Source: Adiantum capillus-veneris (taxonomy: Eukaryota > Streptophyta > Polypodiopsida > Polypodiales > Pteridaceae). From it: 64,000 nt of DNA. The position numbers and the translations under genes were made by a program. The stretch lies in contig CM043953.1 of NCBI GenBank assembly GCA_014529385.2, forward strand, positions 79,722,338 to 79,786,337, written 5' to 3'. Positions 30,651 through 42,530 of the stretch are shown here, piece after piece. Each line of letters opens with the position of its first letter. Position 1 is the stretch's first letter. The notes under the pieces were generated by a model, which saw nothing but the letters and a program-made list of their open reading frames with translations, made no database searches and was not told the origin of the DNA.

Positions 30651-33600
30651 ATATTGTACGGAGAGATGATCAGGCTAGATACATGTGGGTGAGGCTGAGA
30701 GCTGACACAGGTCGATTTCTATATACTGCTATATGTTACTTCCCCCCCAGTACGTCAGTATATGCTGTATCCAGAGGGCAGTCGCCTTTCTCAATTCTAG
30801 ATGATGATATATGGGAGTTTTCTAGGGATGGTGATATCATCCTCCTAGGAGACTTCAATGCTCGAACGGGCAACTGTCAGACAGTCTTCTACGACACTTC
30901 AGATGAGATGCTTAGAGAGTTGGATGTGGGTGAGCTGGGGTTTGACAGATGCTCACATGACAGAGAGCAGACTGAGTATGGGAGATACCTCACGGAGATG
31001 ACGACTACACATGGGCTAGCCATACTTAATGGCTTACAGCGGTTTCTTGGAGCAGCAGGCTTCACATGCTTTCCACACAGACATGGGGCCAGTACAGTGG
31101 ACTATGTTATGACACAGCTGAGCTTTATTCCTTGTATTCAGGATTTCACAGTGGGAGCCAGACCAGTGGGCGTAGCAGTGGATCATGCTCTCTTGACACT
31201 GTCCGTATCTTTTCAGTTTAGTACAGCCCAGAAATCAGGAGGCAGGTCACACACCCGTTATACATTTACACCAGAGACTGACTCAGTTTATACAGAGGCG
31301 ATCTGGGATCGTCTATGCACAGTTGCTCCAGGCCTCTCAATAGAGGAGTGCACTACTTTACTGACTGAGACACTACATGATGCAGCATCAGAGGCATACC
31401 CACACACTCAACCGGATCGGAGGCGACATTCTGGGAGCATGCCCCAGAATAGTTGGTATGATGAGGAGTGCAGAGAGATGAGAGCCCAGCTTCAGAGGGA
31501 TCTTCATTTAGGAGTCATCACCTACAGACAGTCGCGGATTGCTTTCCGGCACCTTGTGCGAAAGAAGAAACGAGCTTACCTGGCCCAGATGGAGCGAGAC
31601 TTGTATCAGTTGTTCTTGAGTAGAGACTCAGGCGAGGCATGGCGACTCTTCCATGAGCACTCCCCTCCCCCAGTGATTACTTCTCCTGATGTGTGGGGCC
31701 AGTATGCGACATCGTTATATACGGTTCCTATGCAGGATCCCCTTCCAGATCCTACAGAGCCATGTCCACCTACGAGCACCTTCTTTACCACTGAGATGGT
31801 AAAGAGAGCCATTGACAGGATGAGGACCAGGAGGGCTTACGATCATGACGGTCTAGTAGCGGAGCACTTTATACATGCTAGGGATATGCTGATGGAGGTT
31901 CTTGCAGTGTTGTTCAATCGTGCCATGTGTGAGGGATTACCTGAGACTTGGAGGTTGTCTACTATTGTGCCTATATTCAAGGCAGGTGATCCTACAGAGC
32001 CTGGAAATTACCGCACTATTATGGTTGGACACACACTGGCACGATTGTATGCATCCATTATTGAGCAGCAGTTGAGTAACTGGGCAGAGGGTGAGGGTGT
32101 ACGGGCAAAGGGACAGGCAAGTTTCAGGAGGGGTTTCTCCACTCTTGACCATATTCTGACACTCAGAGCTATCATTGAGGAGGGCAGGTCACATGGGAGA
32201 CGGATTTATTGTAGCTTTGTGGATTTCCGCAAAGCATTTGACATGGTACCGAGAGCTCGACTGATGCGCAGACTGCAGGAGATGGGGGTGCCCACAGTGT
32301 TGATTTGGGGGATTATGGCTTTATACAGATCAGTGATGGGACATGTACGCACCCCAGAGGGGATATCTGACTTAGTTCACTCCACTATCGGGGTGAAACA
32401 GGGTTGCCCATTGTCTCCTACTCTATTTGGTATGTATGTTGATGAGGTGTCTGATTACATTGACAGAGAGGGTGATAGAGGTGCCCAGCTGGCAGGGACG
32501 TGGATCCCATTGTTGTTATATGCTGATGATATTGTCTTGATCTCTGACTCACCAGAGGGTATGCAGCGACAGTTGGATGCATTACACAGTTTTGCAGAGG
32601 ATAGTGGATTGTCTGTAAACCTTGGTAAAACCAAGGTCATGGTGTTTAACACCACACCGCAGTGGATCAGGAGATCGGCACCGACCTTCACGTATGGTCA
32701 AGAGATTGTGGAGTATACAGATGCATACACTTACCTTGGGATAGTCTTCACTGGGCCGAGGTTTTCTTTGGGGAGAGCAGCAGAGACTAGACTGACCAGA
32801 GCTTATGCGGCCTTGGGAGGCTTGGAGAGGATGTGTTCGCAGGTTCAGTTCCAGGAACCTCGGACAAAGTTATGGCTCTTTGATACTTTAGTAGCCTCAG
32901 CTATGATGTATGGGGTACAGGTATGGGGACCTTCTGTAGGCCAGGATGGTTGGAGACGTATGGAGAGGCCCTTGGTATCTATGATCTCCCGATTGATTAG
33001 AGCCAAGGCCTCCGTACCTCACGCGATCATTCGAGCAGAGCTAGCTGCCCCCCCCATGGAGATTGAGGCGCTTACCAGATCAGTGTCCTTTGTGCACAGC
33101 CTATGGGATACTACTAGAGACAGATATGCTAGACTGGCCCTTGAGTCTTCCAGACAGTTAGCTCTACAGGGGGACACTTCATGCTGGTATGCACAGATGA
33201 CTTCATGGTTTCAGACGCATGGCTTCACCATGGACAGGTTGCCCCCTTTCCAGTATTCTCTTCAGGCACCCTCGCTGTCTCTTACACGGGTGGAGATCAC
33301 TAGACTCATTCGTCAGGACCTGACCCAGCTCGACACCAGGAGGACATGGATAGAGCCGCCTCAGGAGTTGAGCACGAAGATGGCTTTCTATAGAGAGCAT
33401 CTTCTCCACCTCACAGGAGATGGGTTTGTGATTCGACCCAGCTACATGGACACACATATGTCTCATGGTTTGCGTTGTGCCATTGGTCAGATACGCACAT
33501 CCTCACATCAGCTCGAGATTGAGACTGGTAGATTCAGAGGGATACCAGCAGACAGCAGGATATGCCGATTATGCCAGAGAGAGCCAGAGACAGAGTTGCA

Positions 33601-34015
33601 CTACATATGTCATTGCACAGTGTTCTATGAGATACGGGGGCGTTTCCACTGCTTATTCAGAGAGGGTTTTGGTCCTCTATCTAGGGTCATGAGTTATGAG
33701 GATCAGAGATGTCTTGGACTATATCTACTTGAGTTACACAGGTATAGAGACACTTTACTGGGGAGAGCTAGAGAGAGGCAGTCCCAGAGACACATTACAG
33801 ATTTCTTTTCACTAGATATGGGACAGCCAGAGGAGCAGCCACCACTGCAGAGCTCGTCCCACACTCATTCGACCACTACTGGCACTCTCATCGACCAAGC
33901 ATTGGAGCTACAGAGATACAGACGACCGCGACTGAGGAGAGGAGCTACACAGCATCGACGGAGACTACAACAGAAGATTCGAGCCATACTCTCTCGACAT
34001 CCAGAGTGCAGATGA
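30646..34015 (+). CDS. LINE ORF2 protein: AP-endonuclease (partial), reverse transcriptase, C-terminal zinc finger
   Basis: ORF2 nicks target DNA and reverse-transcribes the LINE RNA there (target-primed reverse transcription). The frame is open from 30539, but the first part is the neighbour's tail and CT tract, so real coding starts near 30646. Visible: endonuclease remnants LLGDFNARTG (about 30845) and GVAVDHALLTLSV (about 31170), lacking the N-terminal catalytic part; RT blocks STIVPIFKAGD, ASFRRGFSTLDHIL, FVDFRKAFDMVPRARL, GVKQGCPLSPTLFG and catalytic LLYADDIVL (YADD at 32519-32530), then LGKTKVMVFNT; and a finger CRLCQREPETELHYICHC (C-x2-C-x8-H-x4-C). No RNase H domain is obvious. The stop is TGA at 34013. 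An AP-endonuclease LINE; clade not assigned. Confidence 0.9.
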
Positions 34016-34266
34016 GGATGGATCCTCACCATTTCTTCCATCTTTGTTTCACACACTGTTACATCCAGTTTACCGGGTACCTATTGTATCAGCTGCTACA
34101 CCCACGTAGTTTTAGATTGTAGTAGTAGTAGTAGTATTTTGTTCCACTTCTAGTTCTTTTCTAGTTCTTTTGTACCCAGACATGGTATTAGATTCACTAT
34201 TTTGTAACTGATTGGTCTCATAGGTCATTTTGGCCTTTTGAAGACGTTAATATAACATTTCATTTC

Positions 34267-34325
<59 letters not shown>
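30646..34325 (+). mobile_element. Long LINE copy with open ORF2, 3' UTR, tail and CT tract
   Basis: Best-preserved LINE of the window. Coding spans 30646-34015, 3' UTR 34016-34212, tail 34213-34260 and (CT)n 34270-34325. It starts inside the endonuclease immediately after the previous copy's CT tract, so it is 5'-truncated and cannot move by itself. ORF1 is missing. The high integrity of its frame compared with the copy at 35200-39045 implies a fairly recent insertion. Confidence 0.9.
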
Positions 34326-34328
<3 letters not shown>

Positions 34329-34980
34329 ACGAGATACGGACTGTTTTCACTGTCTTTTCAGAGAGGGGTTTGGACCATTATCTACGAGTTATGAGATGCC
34401 TTGGTTTGTATCTTTTAGAGCTTGCGTAGACACAGAGAGGGTTTGCTGAGGGGGTCAGGCGAAGAGGGAGAGTCCCAGAGACACATTACAGACTTCTTCA
34501 GGCTAGCTACTACGCAGCTAGAGGTGCAGCCACCACGGCAGGTTTCAGAGTCCACCTGTACTAGAGAGACATTAATTGACTGAGCCCTTGAGCTCGGGAG
34601 ATGCAAATGCCCACGACTACGTGGGGCATCACGACATTGGACGGAGATTACAACAGAAGATTAGGACTACTCTACTACAGCACGGGAGACGTAAAGTCAA
34701 AGTACATGGAGGACATCGCCGAAACCCACTAGCGATTGATGCTGGACATTGTGGGACACCGACGACGATGATAATGTTTCTACCCCCCTAATCCCTCATG
34801 AGATTGTATTTGTTTTGCTAGAGAGCTCCTAGTCACCTCCTCATAGTGCCCTACAATTCTGTTTTAGCTTTTTGTTTCTTTCAGTTTCTCTCAGTTCCTT
34901 CCAGACACTTTAACAGATTTCCCCGAGTTGTAACTTTTTTGGATCTTACAAGTCATTTACGAACGCAGGTTATTGCATTA
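34326..34980 (+). pseudogene. Decayed 5'-truncated LINE fragment
   Basis: Starts directly after the CT tract with the zinc-finger region (CGAGATACGGACTG, like the EIRGRFHC block). It has broken versions of the ORF2 end (34400-34740), a 3' UTR and a worn tail (GTAACTTTTTTGGATCTTAC, near 34930) without a CT tract. It is the last member of the head-to-tail LINE run. Confidence 0.8.
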
Positions 34981-35199
34981 GTTTTGTAGGGGAGACTGCT
35001 TGTGTGTGTACTAGGGTGTACTTGCTCACACAAGCCTGGAGTTTGATTGGCGCATATTACACACGATAGACCAACCAAACAATTCTGGAGAAATAGATGC
35101 ATATTAAACCCTATCCACAACAAAGGTTACATTTAGGGGGAAAGGTCAAGACAACACATTGTCAGCCGGTTCTCTCAGAGCAGGGAAACTATCCACGGT

Positions 35200-36115
35200 A
35201 AAGGAAGACCTAATATTTGAGAAGGTACATGTGATGATTAGGACGGAGTTGAACCTTATGAGGGGAAAGAGATGTATGCAACTATGGAGAATCATAGAAA
35301 TGCTATGTATGCATATATGATGAAAGAGCTGGACAAAGAGATGCTTGATAAGCGTGATGAGATATACATGGCACTGAAAGGGGAGATGCAAGCTATTGTG
35401 AGGGCAGAGGTGCATGTAATGGAAGTTGTGATGCAAAAAAGGTTAGATGAGGCTTTTGTTGTTAGTGAGTCATGGAAACCAGATATGAAAAAACGCATAA
35501 GTGCAAAAGATACATTGATTGAAGAACTCAAGGGAGAACTGGCAACTTGTAAGAGTGAAAGCATTCTTGAGGAGGAGGAAGAAATTCAGTCAAGCCCTCA
35601 GCGATTAAGGAGCTTGAGAAGATCAAAGAACCGGTGAAAACTCTAGAGGAAGAGGAAGAGAAGAAGTCGAGAACAACTACTTCATGGGCTGCAAAGAAGG
35701 GAAAAGCAACGATGGCTGAAGCTACATCGACAACTCGCACTATCAATATGACCATTGAGGAAGAGCAAAAGAGGAAGACTAGAGCCCTTCACGTGTGTCT
35801 CACAGGCCTTGTGGATGTAGAAGAAGAAGTGAAAGAACTCTTGAAACGCATGGGCATTTCTGAAGCCACACATAGGGGCATGGACAGTGGGGAAGAAAGG
35901 AAACAATGCAGAAAGAAGTTTTAAGGAAAGAGGACTCATTTTACGTCTCCCTAGTGTGGAAACTAGGGAGAGAGTTCTTCGAGAAGAAACCAACTCTTAA
36001 CAAAACTGGGATATTTCTGGGTGATGACCTCACTCTAGCGCAAATTGCACACATGGAAGAGCTGATGCCTCAAATCAAGGCTGCAAAGGAGAAGAGAAAG
36101 AGTTGCTTTCTATAG
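35200..36115 (+). pseudogene. LINE ORF1, decayed
   Basis: Three overlapping open frames (35272-35637, 35634-35924, 35906-36115) together read as one LINE ORF1: a charged coiled coil (MMKELDKEMLDKRDEIYMAL), an acidic stretch, then an L1-type RNA-binding region (TRALHVCLTGLVD, EEEVKELLKRMGISEATH, KKPTLNKTGIFLGDDLTLAQ). ORF1 proteins coat LINE RNA. Two frameshifts break it. ORF2 follows within about 60 bp. This is the only ORF1 in the window, so it is the best guide to the family's full layout. Confidence 0.75.
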
Positions 36116-36169
36116 AGGGGGGAGAGTAGTGACCTTGGAAAGCCGCACTACATGAAAGTGCAAGACCTA

Positions 36170-38240
36170 TGGGACCAGCTTTAAATTGACAGTATGGAAC
36201 TGTAATGGATCAATGAAGCTAGATGTTGGTGAATTTGAGGATAGCTTCAAGGGAAGAGACATTATTTTCTATTTTGAGACACATCAAACTCCTGGTATCA
36301 CACCTCCTATAGTGACGAGATACAACTTGAGACCACTTGTAGACAGGAGGTGAGATCGGAGCATAGAGGATGTGGGTCAGGAGGTGTGGAAGTTTCATTC
36401 AAGGAAGAGTTGCACCCTCTTATTCATATTGTTTGAAGAGATGAGCATGCTATGATATATGTGGGTCAATGTGAGAGCACAGACGAGGAGGCCACTTTAT
36501 ATTGCAATATGCTATTTCCCCCTGAGCACATCTCTATATGCGTCACCCAAGGGGCAGTCACCATACATGATTTAGATGATGACATATAGGAGTTCTCTAG
36601 GGATGGGGATGTCATCCTCCTAGGGGACTTCAACACCAAAAGGCCACTCTCAAACAACCTTCTATGATACCTGCAAGGAGATGCTAAGAGAGCTGCATGT
36701 CAGTGATCTAGGATAGGCCAAGTGCTCATGCAAGGTGGTGAATAATGAGTATGCGAGATATTTGACAAACATGGGGACTGCACATGGAATGACCATCTTG
36801 AACGGCCTATAAAGATTTCCAACGGTGAATGGGTTCACTTGTTTTCCTCACAGACAAGGGGCTAGAACGGTGGACAATGTTATGGCTCAGCCCAATTTTA
36901 TACCATCTATTCAAGATTTTATAGTCGGCCCCAGGCCTGTTGGGGTCGCACTAGATCACACCTTCCTCACATTTATAATTTCATTCCAATTTAGTACAAC
37001 TCCGTTGGCCCAGACATCTAAGCATACTCGATACACTTTCACATTGGAGATTGACTCTGTCTACATGGATAGTCTTTACAGACGCCTGCCCACAGAGGAG
37101 TCGGGACGTCCATTAGAGGAGCTTACCCAAATATTGACAGACTTACAAGATGCAACAGTAGAGGCATACCCACACACCCAACCCGGGCACAAACGACGTT
37201 CTGGAAGTATGCCATAGAACACTTGCTATGATGAGGAGCATAGAGAGATGAGAGCCACACTTCGGAGAGAGGTGCTTCTAGGAGCCATTACTCATAGACA
37301 ATTACAGATAGCCTTCCGGCACCTAGTGTGACGGAAGAAGAGGACTTATCTTGCTTGGTTATAGGAGGAGTTGTAACAGCTGTTCAGGGCTCAAGAGAGG
37401 CATGGATATTTTTTCATGAGCATTCCCACACATCGACTAGAAACAAACTATCACATCAACCGAGATTTGGGGCGCTTATGCAGCTTCTCTTTACACAGTT
37501 CCAGGGCAACAATCTCCACTTGACCCTCCGGAGCCATGCCCATAGACATGCACTTTCTTACCGCTAAGATGGTAAAGAAAGCAATTGACAAGATGAGGAC
37601 CAAGAGAGCATATGATCATGATGGATTGGTGGTGGAGCACTTATACATGCTAGAGATATGCTTGCAATGCTTCTTGCAGTAATGTTCAACCGAGCCATGT
37701 GTGAGGGTTTTCCGGATACTTGGTGTCACAAACTGCTGACGTGTCAAAGTCCTGAAGGAATGGGTCTAACTTACACATGCCGACCGAGGGGCCTAAACCC
37801 TAAGAAGAACAAGTAACAAAGAAGAAGTCCTACCAACTTATGGGGACCCCGTCCGATGGGGCCCCAAGTGACAAAGGATTAAAATAAAGCAGGACCCACA
37901 CACACCAAAATCCGAAAATTGCGCTTACATGATGATGTGGCAGAACTGTACGGATTCCCACATTTCACGCTGACAGTGCTGACGTGGCAGTTGTCCGGGA
38001 TTCCGTGATTTATGCTGGCAACTATTTGGTATTACTTTTGGACCAGAAGCTTTTGAGTATGAAGGCTTTTCATAGGCCAAGGCCCTTTAAATATGTGCTA
38101 AGGGCTTAGTCTCTGGCATGCTTCCTAGAGAAGGTGCACAATCTGGAGTATCGGTTATTGTGTTGATGTAATATAAAGAAATACTGAAAGGGGCGCCAAG
38201 GTTTGGGGCCAATACTCTCTAGGGTGGAGTGGCGCGTGTC

Positions 38241-38277
<37 letters not shown>

Positions 38278-39045
38278 CAATTGTTATTGAAAGTTTGTTC
38301 AGTCTGTTCTTTTCTATTGGCACGTGGTGCCCGTCTTGTGACACTTGGAGCATGTCTACTATTGTGCCTATCTTCAAGGCAAGAGACCCCAATGATACCA
38401 AGGAATTACTGTACTAACGTGATTGGGTACACACTAGCTAGGTTGTATGCATTCATTCTTGAGCAGAAGATAAGTATATCGCAGAGAGGGAAGGCATTCA
38501 GGTGTCAGGCTAGGCAGGTTTCAGGAGGGGGTTTTTCTACTCTTGACCATATATTGACACTCAGGGCTGTTACTGAGGTAAGCACATCACATGGTAGGAG
38601 TATTTACTATACCTTCGTGGATTTTCACAAAGCATTTGATACTGTTTCCAAAGATCGATTGATACAAAGACTATAGGAGATGGGAGTATCAACAAAGGTG
38701 ATCTGGGGAGTCATGGCTTTATACACAATAGTCGTGGGGTAGTTTCGTACTTCCGAGGGGTTATCTGAGAATATTCACTCCATAGTTGGAGTGAAACAGT
38801 GATGCCCACTTTGGTTTGTATGTAGATGAGGTTTTTGATTACATTGCGAGGGGAGGTGACAGAGGAGCATAGATAGCAGGGACCTGGATCTCATTACTAA
38901 TGTATGCAAATGATATTCTATTGGTCTCAAATTTGCAAGACGGGATGCAACAACACTTGGATGCATTGCACACTTTTGCTAGTGATAGTGGCTAGTCGGT
39001 GAACCTTGGCAAGACCAAAGTTATGGTGTTCAACACCACAGCTGT
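36170..39045 (+). pseudogene. LINE ORF2, full-length but decayed, split by a solo LTR
   Basis: Starts with the AP-endonuclease N-terminus (TVWNCNGSMK, FETHQTPG), continues through PHRQGARTVDNVMAQ and GPRPVGVALDHTFLTF, RT entry (MRTKRAYDHDGLVVEH), then after the solo LTR (37724-38343) with STIVPIFKARD, GFSTLDHILTLRAV and FVDFHKAFDTVSKDRL. The catalytic YADD reads YANDILL near 38901. Stops and shifts are frequent. Similarity ends at VMVFNTT (39042), where another repeat begins. It shows what the 5' part of the long LINE looked like. Confidence 0.88.
37724..38343. mobile_element. Solo LTR (620 bp) with 5-bp target duplication CTTGG
   Basis: The insert starts TGTCACAA and ends TTGTGACA, an 8-bp terminal inverted repeat with TG...CA ends. 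It is flanked by CTTGG at 37719-37723 and 38344-38348. Removing the insert and one CTTGG restores the LINE reading across TWRLSTIVPIF. An internal (CT)n lies at 38239-38274. No internal retroelement genes are present, as expected after LTR-LTR recombination. Confidence 0.88.
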
Positions 39046-40600
39046 AACTATGTCAGTTTTTGTAAAATAATAAATTTATTTACTAGAAAAATAATTATTT
39101 AAATAGTTGTGTGCACACTAGAATAGAACTAGTAGTTCTAGGGCCTTAGGTGAGCCTAAACGTGGGCCAAAGCACCTCAAGGAGACCCTAGCAGAAAAAT
39201 ACCCTGAAGCCCTAGTGATTGGGAAATCGGGCTTTCGTAAAGGGGTAGACAATAGCCTCATATTTTAGGCTCAAAAAATTACATGTGTTAGTGCGAGCAC
39301 AGGAATGAGATGGGTTCTTAGACGAGATTATTTTTAATAAGGCCTTGGGATAAGTAGATTAAAATAAGTTTAATTATTTGTGCCAAGGCCAAATCGCCGG
39401 ACAAGTGCGGACAGGTGATGCACGAGCAGTACCAATACGGCATTGTGCCAAGCAGCATTTGATATTTTTATAAGTAGCATTCATGTGACCACTTGTGAGT
39501 TGATTGCACATTGTACTAATGGCTTGGTGAACTTTTAAAGCCAAAAGTTGAATGGTTTTTAAGTTATAAAGTAAGAGTGGCACACTTACCCATGCAATCT
39601 CTCTCTCCCCCCCCCCCGGCGCCTCCTCTTCTAGCTGGAGTCTATTTAAGAGAAGACCCTCTCTCAACTGAGAGGTTGAGAGTGCACCTACCCCCCTATC
39701 GAGAGCGTGCTCTACGCACTAGAGCTCTCCATTGAAGCTTGAGGATCAGCCCTTGTAGTGTAGGTGGAGACTTTGAGCTCCCATCACCTAGAACAAGGTT
39801 TCTCTTGATCATAGGTTGCTGTGGGGGATGATTGGTCGCAAAACCTGGAAGGAAACCCCCCTCCTCTCCCGGTTAGCTGCTGTAAATTCTCTGTTTTCAG
39901 CCCCTAAACTTTTTAATAAGGCCTTGGGATAATTAGATTAAAATAAGTTTAATTATTTGTGCCAAGGCCAAATCGCCGGACAAGTGCGGACAGGTGATGC
40001 AATCTCTCTCTCCCCCCCCCGGCGCCTCCTCTTCTAGCAGCCCCTCTCTCAACTGAGAGGTTGAGAGTGCACCTACCCCCCTATCGAGAGCGTGCTCTAC
40101 GCACTAGAGCTCTCCATTGAAGCTTGAGGATCAGCCCTTGTAGTGTAGGTGGAGACTTTGAGCTCCCATCACCTAGAACAAGGTTTCTCTTGATCATAGG
40201 CTGCTGTGGGGGATGATTGGTCGCAAAACATGGAAGGAAACCCCCCTCCTCTCCCGGTTAGCTGCTGTAAATTCTTTGTTTTCAACCCCTAAACACCTCT
40301 ATTAGCGTGAATAGAGAATTCATAGAATCTCATCCTTCTCTATCTACCCTATGCATAAACCAAGTTTGGTGCAATTCCAACGCGAAAAGAGCCTCCATTT
40401 CGGCATTGGAACGTGCATAGGTAATAATTTCAGGTTATGTGCAAAAAATTATAGCAAGCATAAGTCTGTGCGTTTCGCGTGTTTCTACCTTGTGTTTATT
40501 GCAGGAATGACTTAAGTATGAAGGTGACCAATTAGCGGAAGATAGACTCTGACTTATGAGAGCTTCCAAAAATCTCACAAAAGAGGGGAAGAATAATCTT
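39046..40600 (+). repeat. LTR/leader sequence of a Gypsy family, with internal duplication
   Basis: Begins TGTAACTATGTCAG where the LINE is cut. A block starting TTTTTAATAAGGCC and ending CCCCTAAAC occurs twice, at 39331-39909 and 39910-40294. The second copy lacks about 190 bp, including a TATA-like TATTTAAG at 39644. The following part (CACCTCTATTAGCGTG onwards) also occurs at 53941-54233. It precedes a Gypsy gag in the same orientation and is probably its 5' LTR and leader; exact LTR ends are unclear. Confidence 0.65.
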
Positions 40601-41397
40601 AGCAGTTAGAGAGTAGTTCCTTCACTCTCGGAGTTAGAAGCAAAAAGGACAAGAAAGAATTGAGGACGGGGCCTTTTTCCGGTTCCTGTGCTTGTAAAGA
40701 TTCTCCCTTAGTAATAAGGATATTCTCTATGGGGGGGGGACCAGCCCATCTTCTGGTCCCCAATGATGTGTCAAGCTTTCTTTTAAAAGTTAGTTTACGC
40801 TTCTATCTTTTGGACAAGAGCACACTCGGTCAGGCGATCAAAGCAAGGTCATCTCTCTCTTTCTTAAGGGATTGACGACACTTGGTAGACTGTAGAAATG
40901 GAAGGACGTGAGATAAGAGTTCACGCTCCTCTAGCAACAAGTGGAAGAGTTGCAAAAATCTCTCTCCCATCTTGAAGTTCAGAAGATTCTTCATACCCTT
41001 GGAAAAGGGAAGGAGAAATGTAGTTGGAGTCCGGAGAAATACCTTAGAACACAAAGAGACGAGCATCATAAAGACCCTCCAACCGGAACCTCCCGCATGC
41101 ACGAGTTTTCTCCCGCAAAAGCCAAAGAGGCCAGAATCTCAGAAAGAGGATTTAGTTCTTAAGAACGTCATGTGCGGTTTAATCTAAAGGTTCAAGAACT
41201 TAATCCTCCTGATTCTCCTTAGTTCTCTTTTATGAAAGATTTGGATGATAGTCTCTCCAGACGACATGTCCCTTGATGCCGCTCCAACAGGAAGTGTAGC
41301 CAAAGGGAAGATCTCCTGTCAACAAGGAGTCTAAACATAGAAAGAAGGAGCATCATAAGAAGAAGCACCGCAGACATAAATCATTCAAGTTAGCTGA
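40601..41397 (+). other. Leader before Gypsy gag; no intact ORF
   Basis: Lysine- and serine-rich short frames with stops (for example 40941-41162). Likely 5' leader or N-terminal gag sequence that has lost its frame. Confidence 0.45.
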
Positions 41398-42240
41398 CAA
41401 AGATGCAAAATTTGATTCCTACAACGGACAATGGGACAACGACAAAGCTCTAGCTTTCATCTGTCAGTTTGAAGTTGCATTTGCAGAAGGGAATTCAGTA
41501 TGTACCCGAAAGGCACAGCCAACAGTTGGTGGTTGACTCTGAACCTCGACAAATGCAAGTCTCAAGATTGGATTGCCTTCAAGAAGGAATTCTATGCTCA
41601 ATTCCTTCCTCCCAAATACAAGGAAGAAGTAGAAAAAGAATAGGATCGACTTTTTGAGTTAGAGAACGAAACTGTTCGACAATATGTGGATAAGTTTTGG
41701 GACATTCTCTTGAAGGTTACCCCATTCAAAAAGATTGAAGATTCGGAGAAGATGAGGAAGTTTGAAGCCGGGTTGCATGAAGCCTTGCAAAAGGCTATGA
41801 AGCTTTATCCACGAGGCAACTTACAAATACTTATGGAATCAGCGTGCATAGCTGATGCTATACACCAGAAGGGAACTCCTGAAAGCTGGGACAAAGCACT
41901 TATCATGCTAAGCAGAAAGCTCTTAATAATCAGCCCACTTCTTCTTCTTCTCAAAAGAAGAAAAGAACTACCTCAGACGCAAAAGAAAAACCCAATCAGC
42001 CCAATAAAGGGAAATATCTCTCCCATGCAGAATTGAGAACCTATATTAGCGAAGGGAGATGCTTCCAGTGTGGACAAATTGGACACATGAAAGGTGATCG
42101 GCCCACTAAAACCCCGCATCCCCCTTCTTCTAATGCAGTAACAACTATGCAAGGAAATACAACAAAGGATGGTAAAGAACGACTCTCTTTTAAAAGCATG
42201 AGGCAGCATGGCGTATCCCATCACCAACCACATTGCAATT
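41398..42240 (+). pseudogene. Ty3/Gypsy gag, decayed
   Basis: Retrotransposon gag (capsid and nucleocapsid). It reads KFDSYNGQWDNDKALAFICQ, then after a shift WWLTLNLDKCKSQDWIAFKK, FLPPKYKEEVEKE, a TAG in place of Trp at 41641, LFELENETVRQYVDKFWDIL, and after another shift the nucleocapsid GRCFQCGQIGHMKGDRPTK, in which the last cysteine of the C-x2-C-x4-H-x4-C knuckle is lost. It continues into the pol fragment downstream. Confidence 0.85.
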
Positions 42241-42530
42241 AAGAAAGAAATGAAAAAGTGTGTTTCAACGTACTTAATTTTTGCAAGAGAGAGAGATGTG
42301 TCGTCTTTACAACTTTCTTCCTCTTTAGAGGAAAATAGATTCAGTTGTTAGAAAGTTTTAAAGATTGTTTTGCAGATGAACTTCCAAATGAACTTCTACC
42401 TTCTCGACCTGAGGATCATACGATTGATTTGACCCAAGGGAGTTCTCCTCCAAGTCAACCCCTTTATAGAGTCTGTTTAATGCAGCAGAGGAGATAGTCA
42501 AGCAGGTTAATGAACTTTTGGAGAACGGTT
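42241..42530 (+). pseudogene. Gypsy pol, segment before and at the start of RT
   Basis: Reads CVSTYLIFARERDVSSLQLS, then FKDCFADELPNELLPSRPED and HTIDLTQGSSPPSQPLYRV, with the start of RT (EIVKQVNELLENG) cut at 42530 by a nested element. Most of the protease is absent. RT resumes at 43880. Confidence 0.8.

Noticed and set aside
35272-36115. Coiled-coil, acidic host gene
   Set aside because: Position directly before a LINE ORF2 and the RNA-binding-like end identify it as LINE ORF1 in three shifted frames.
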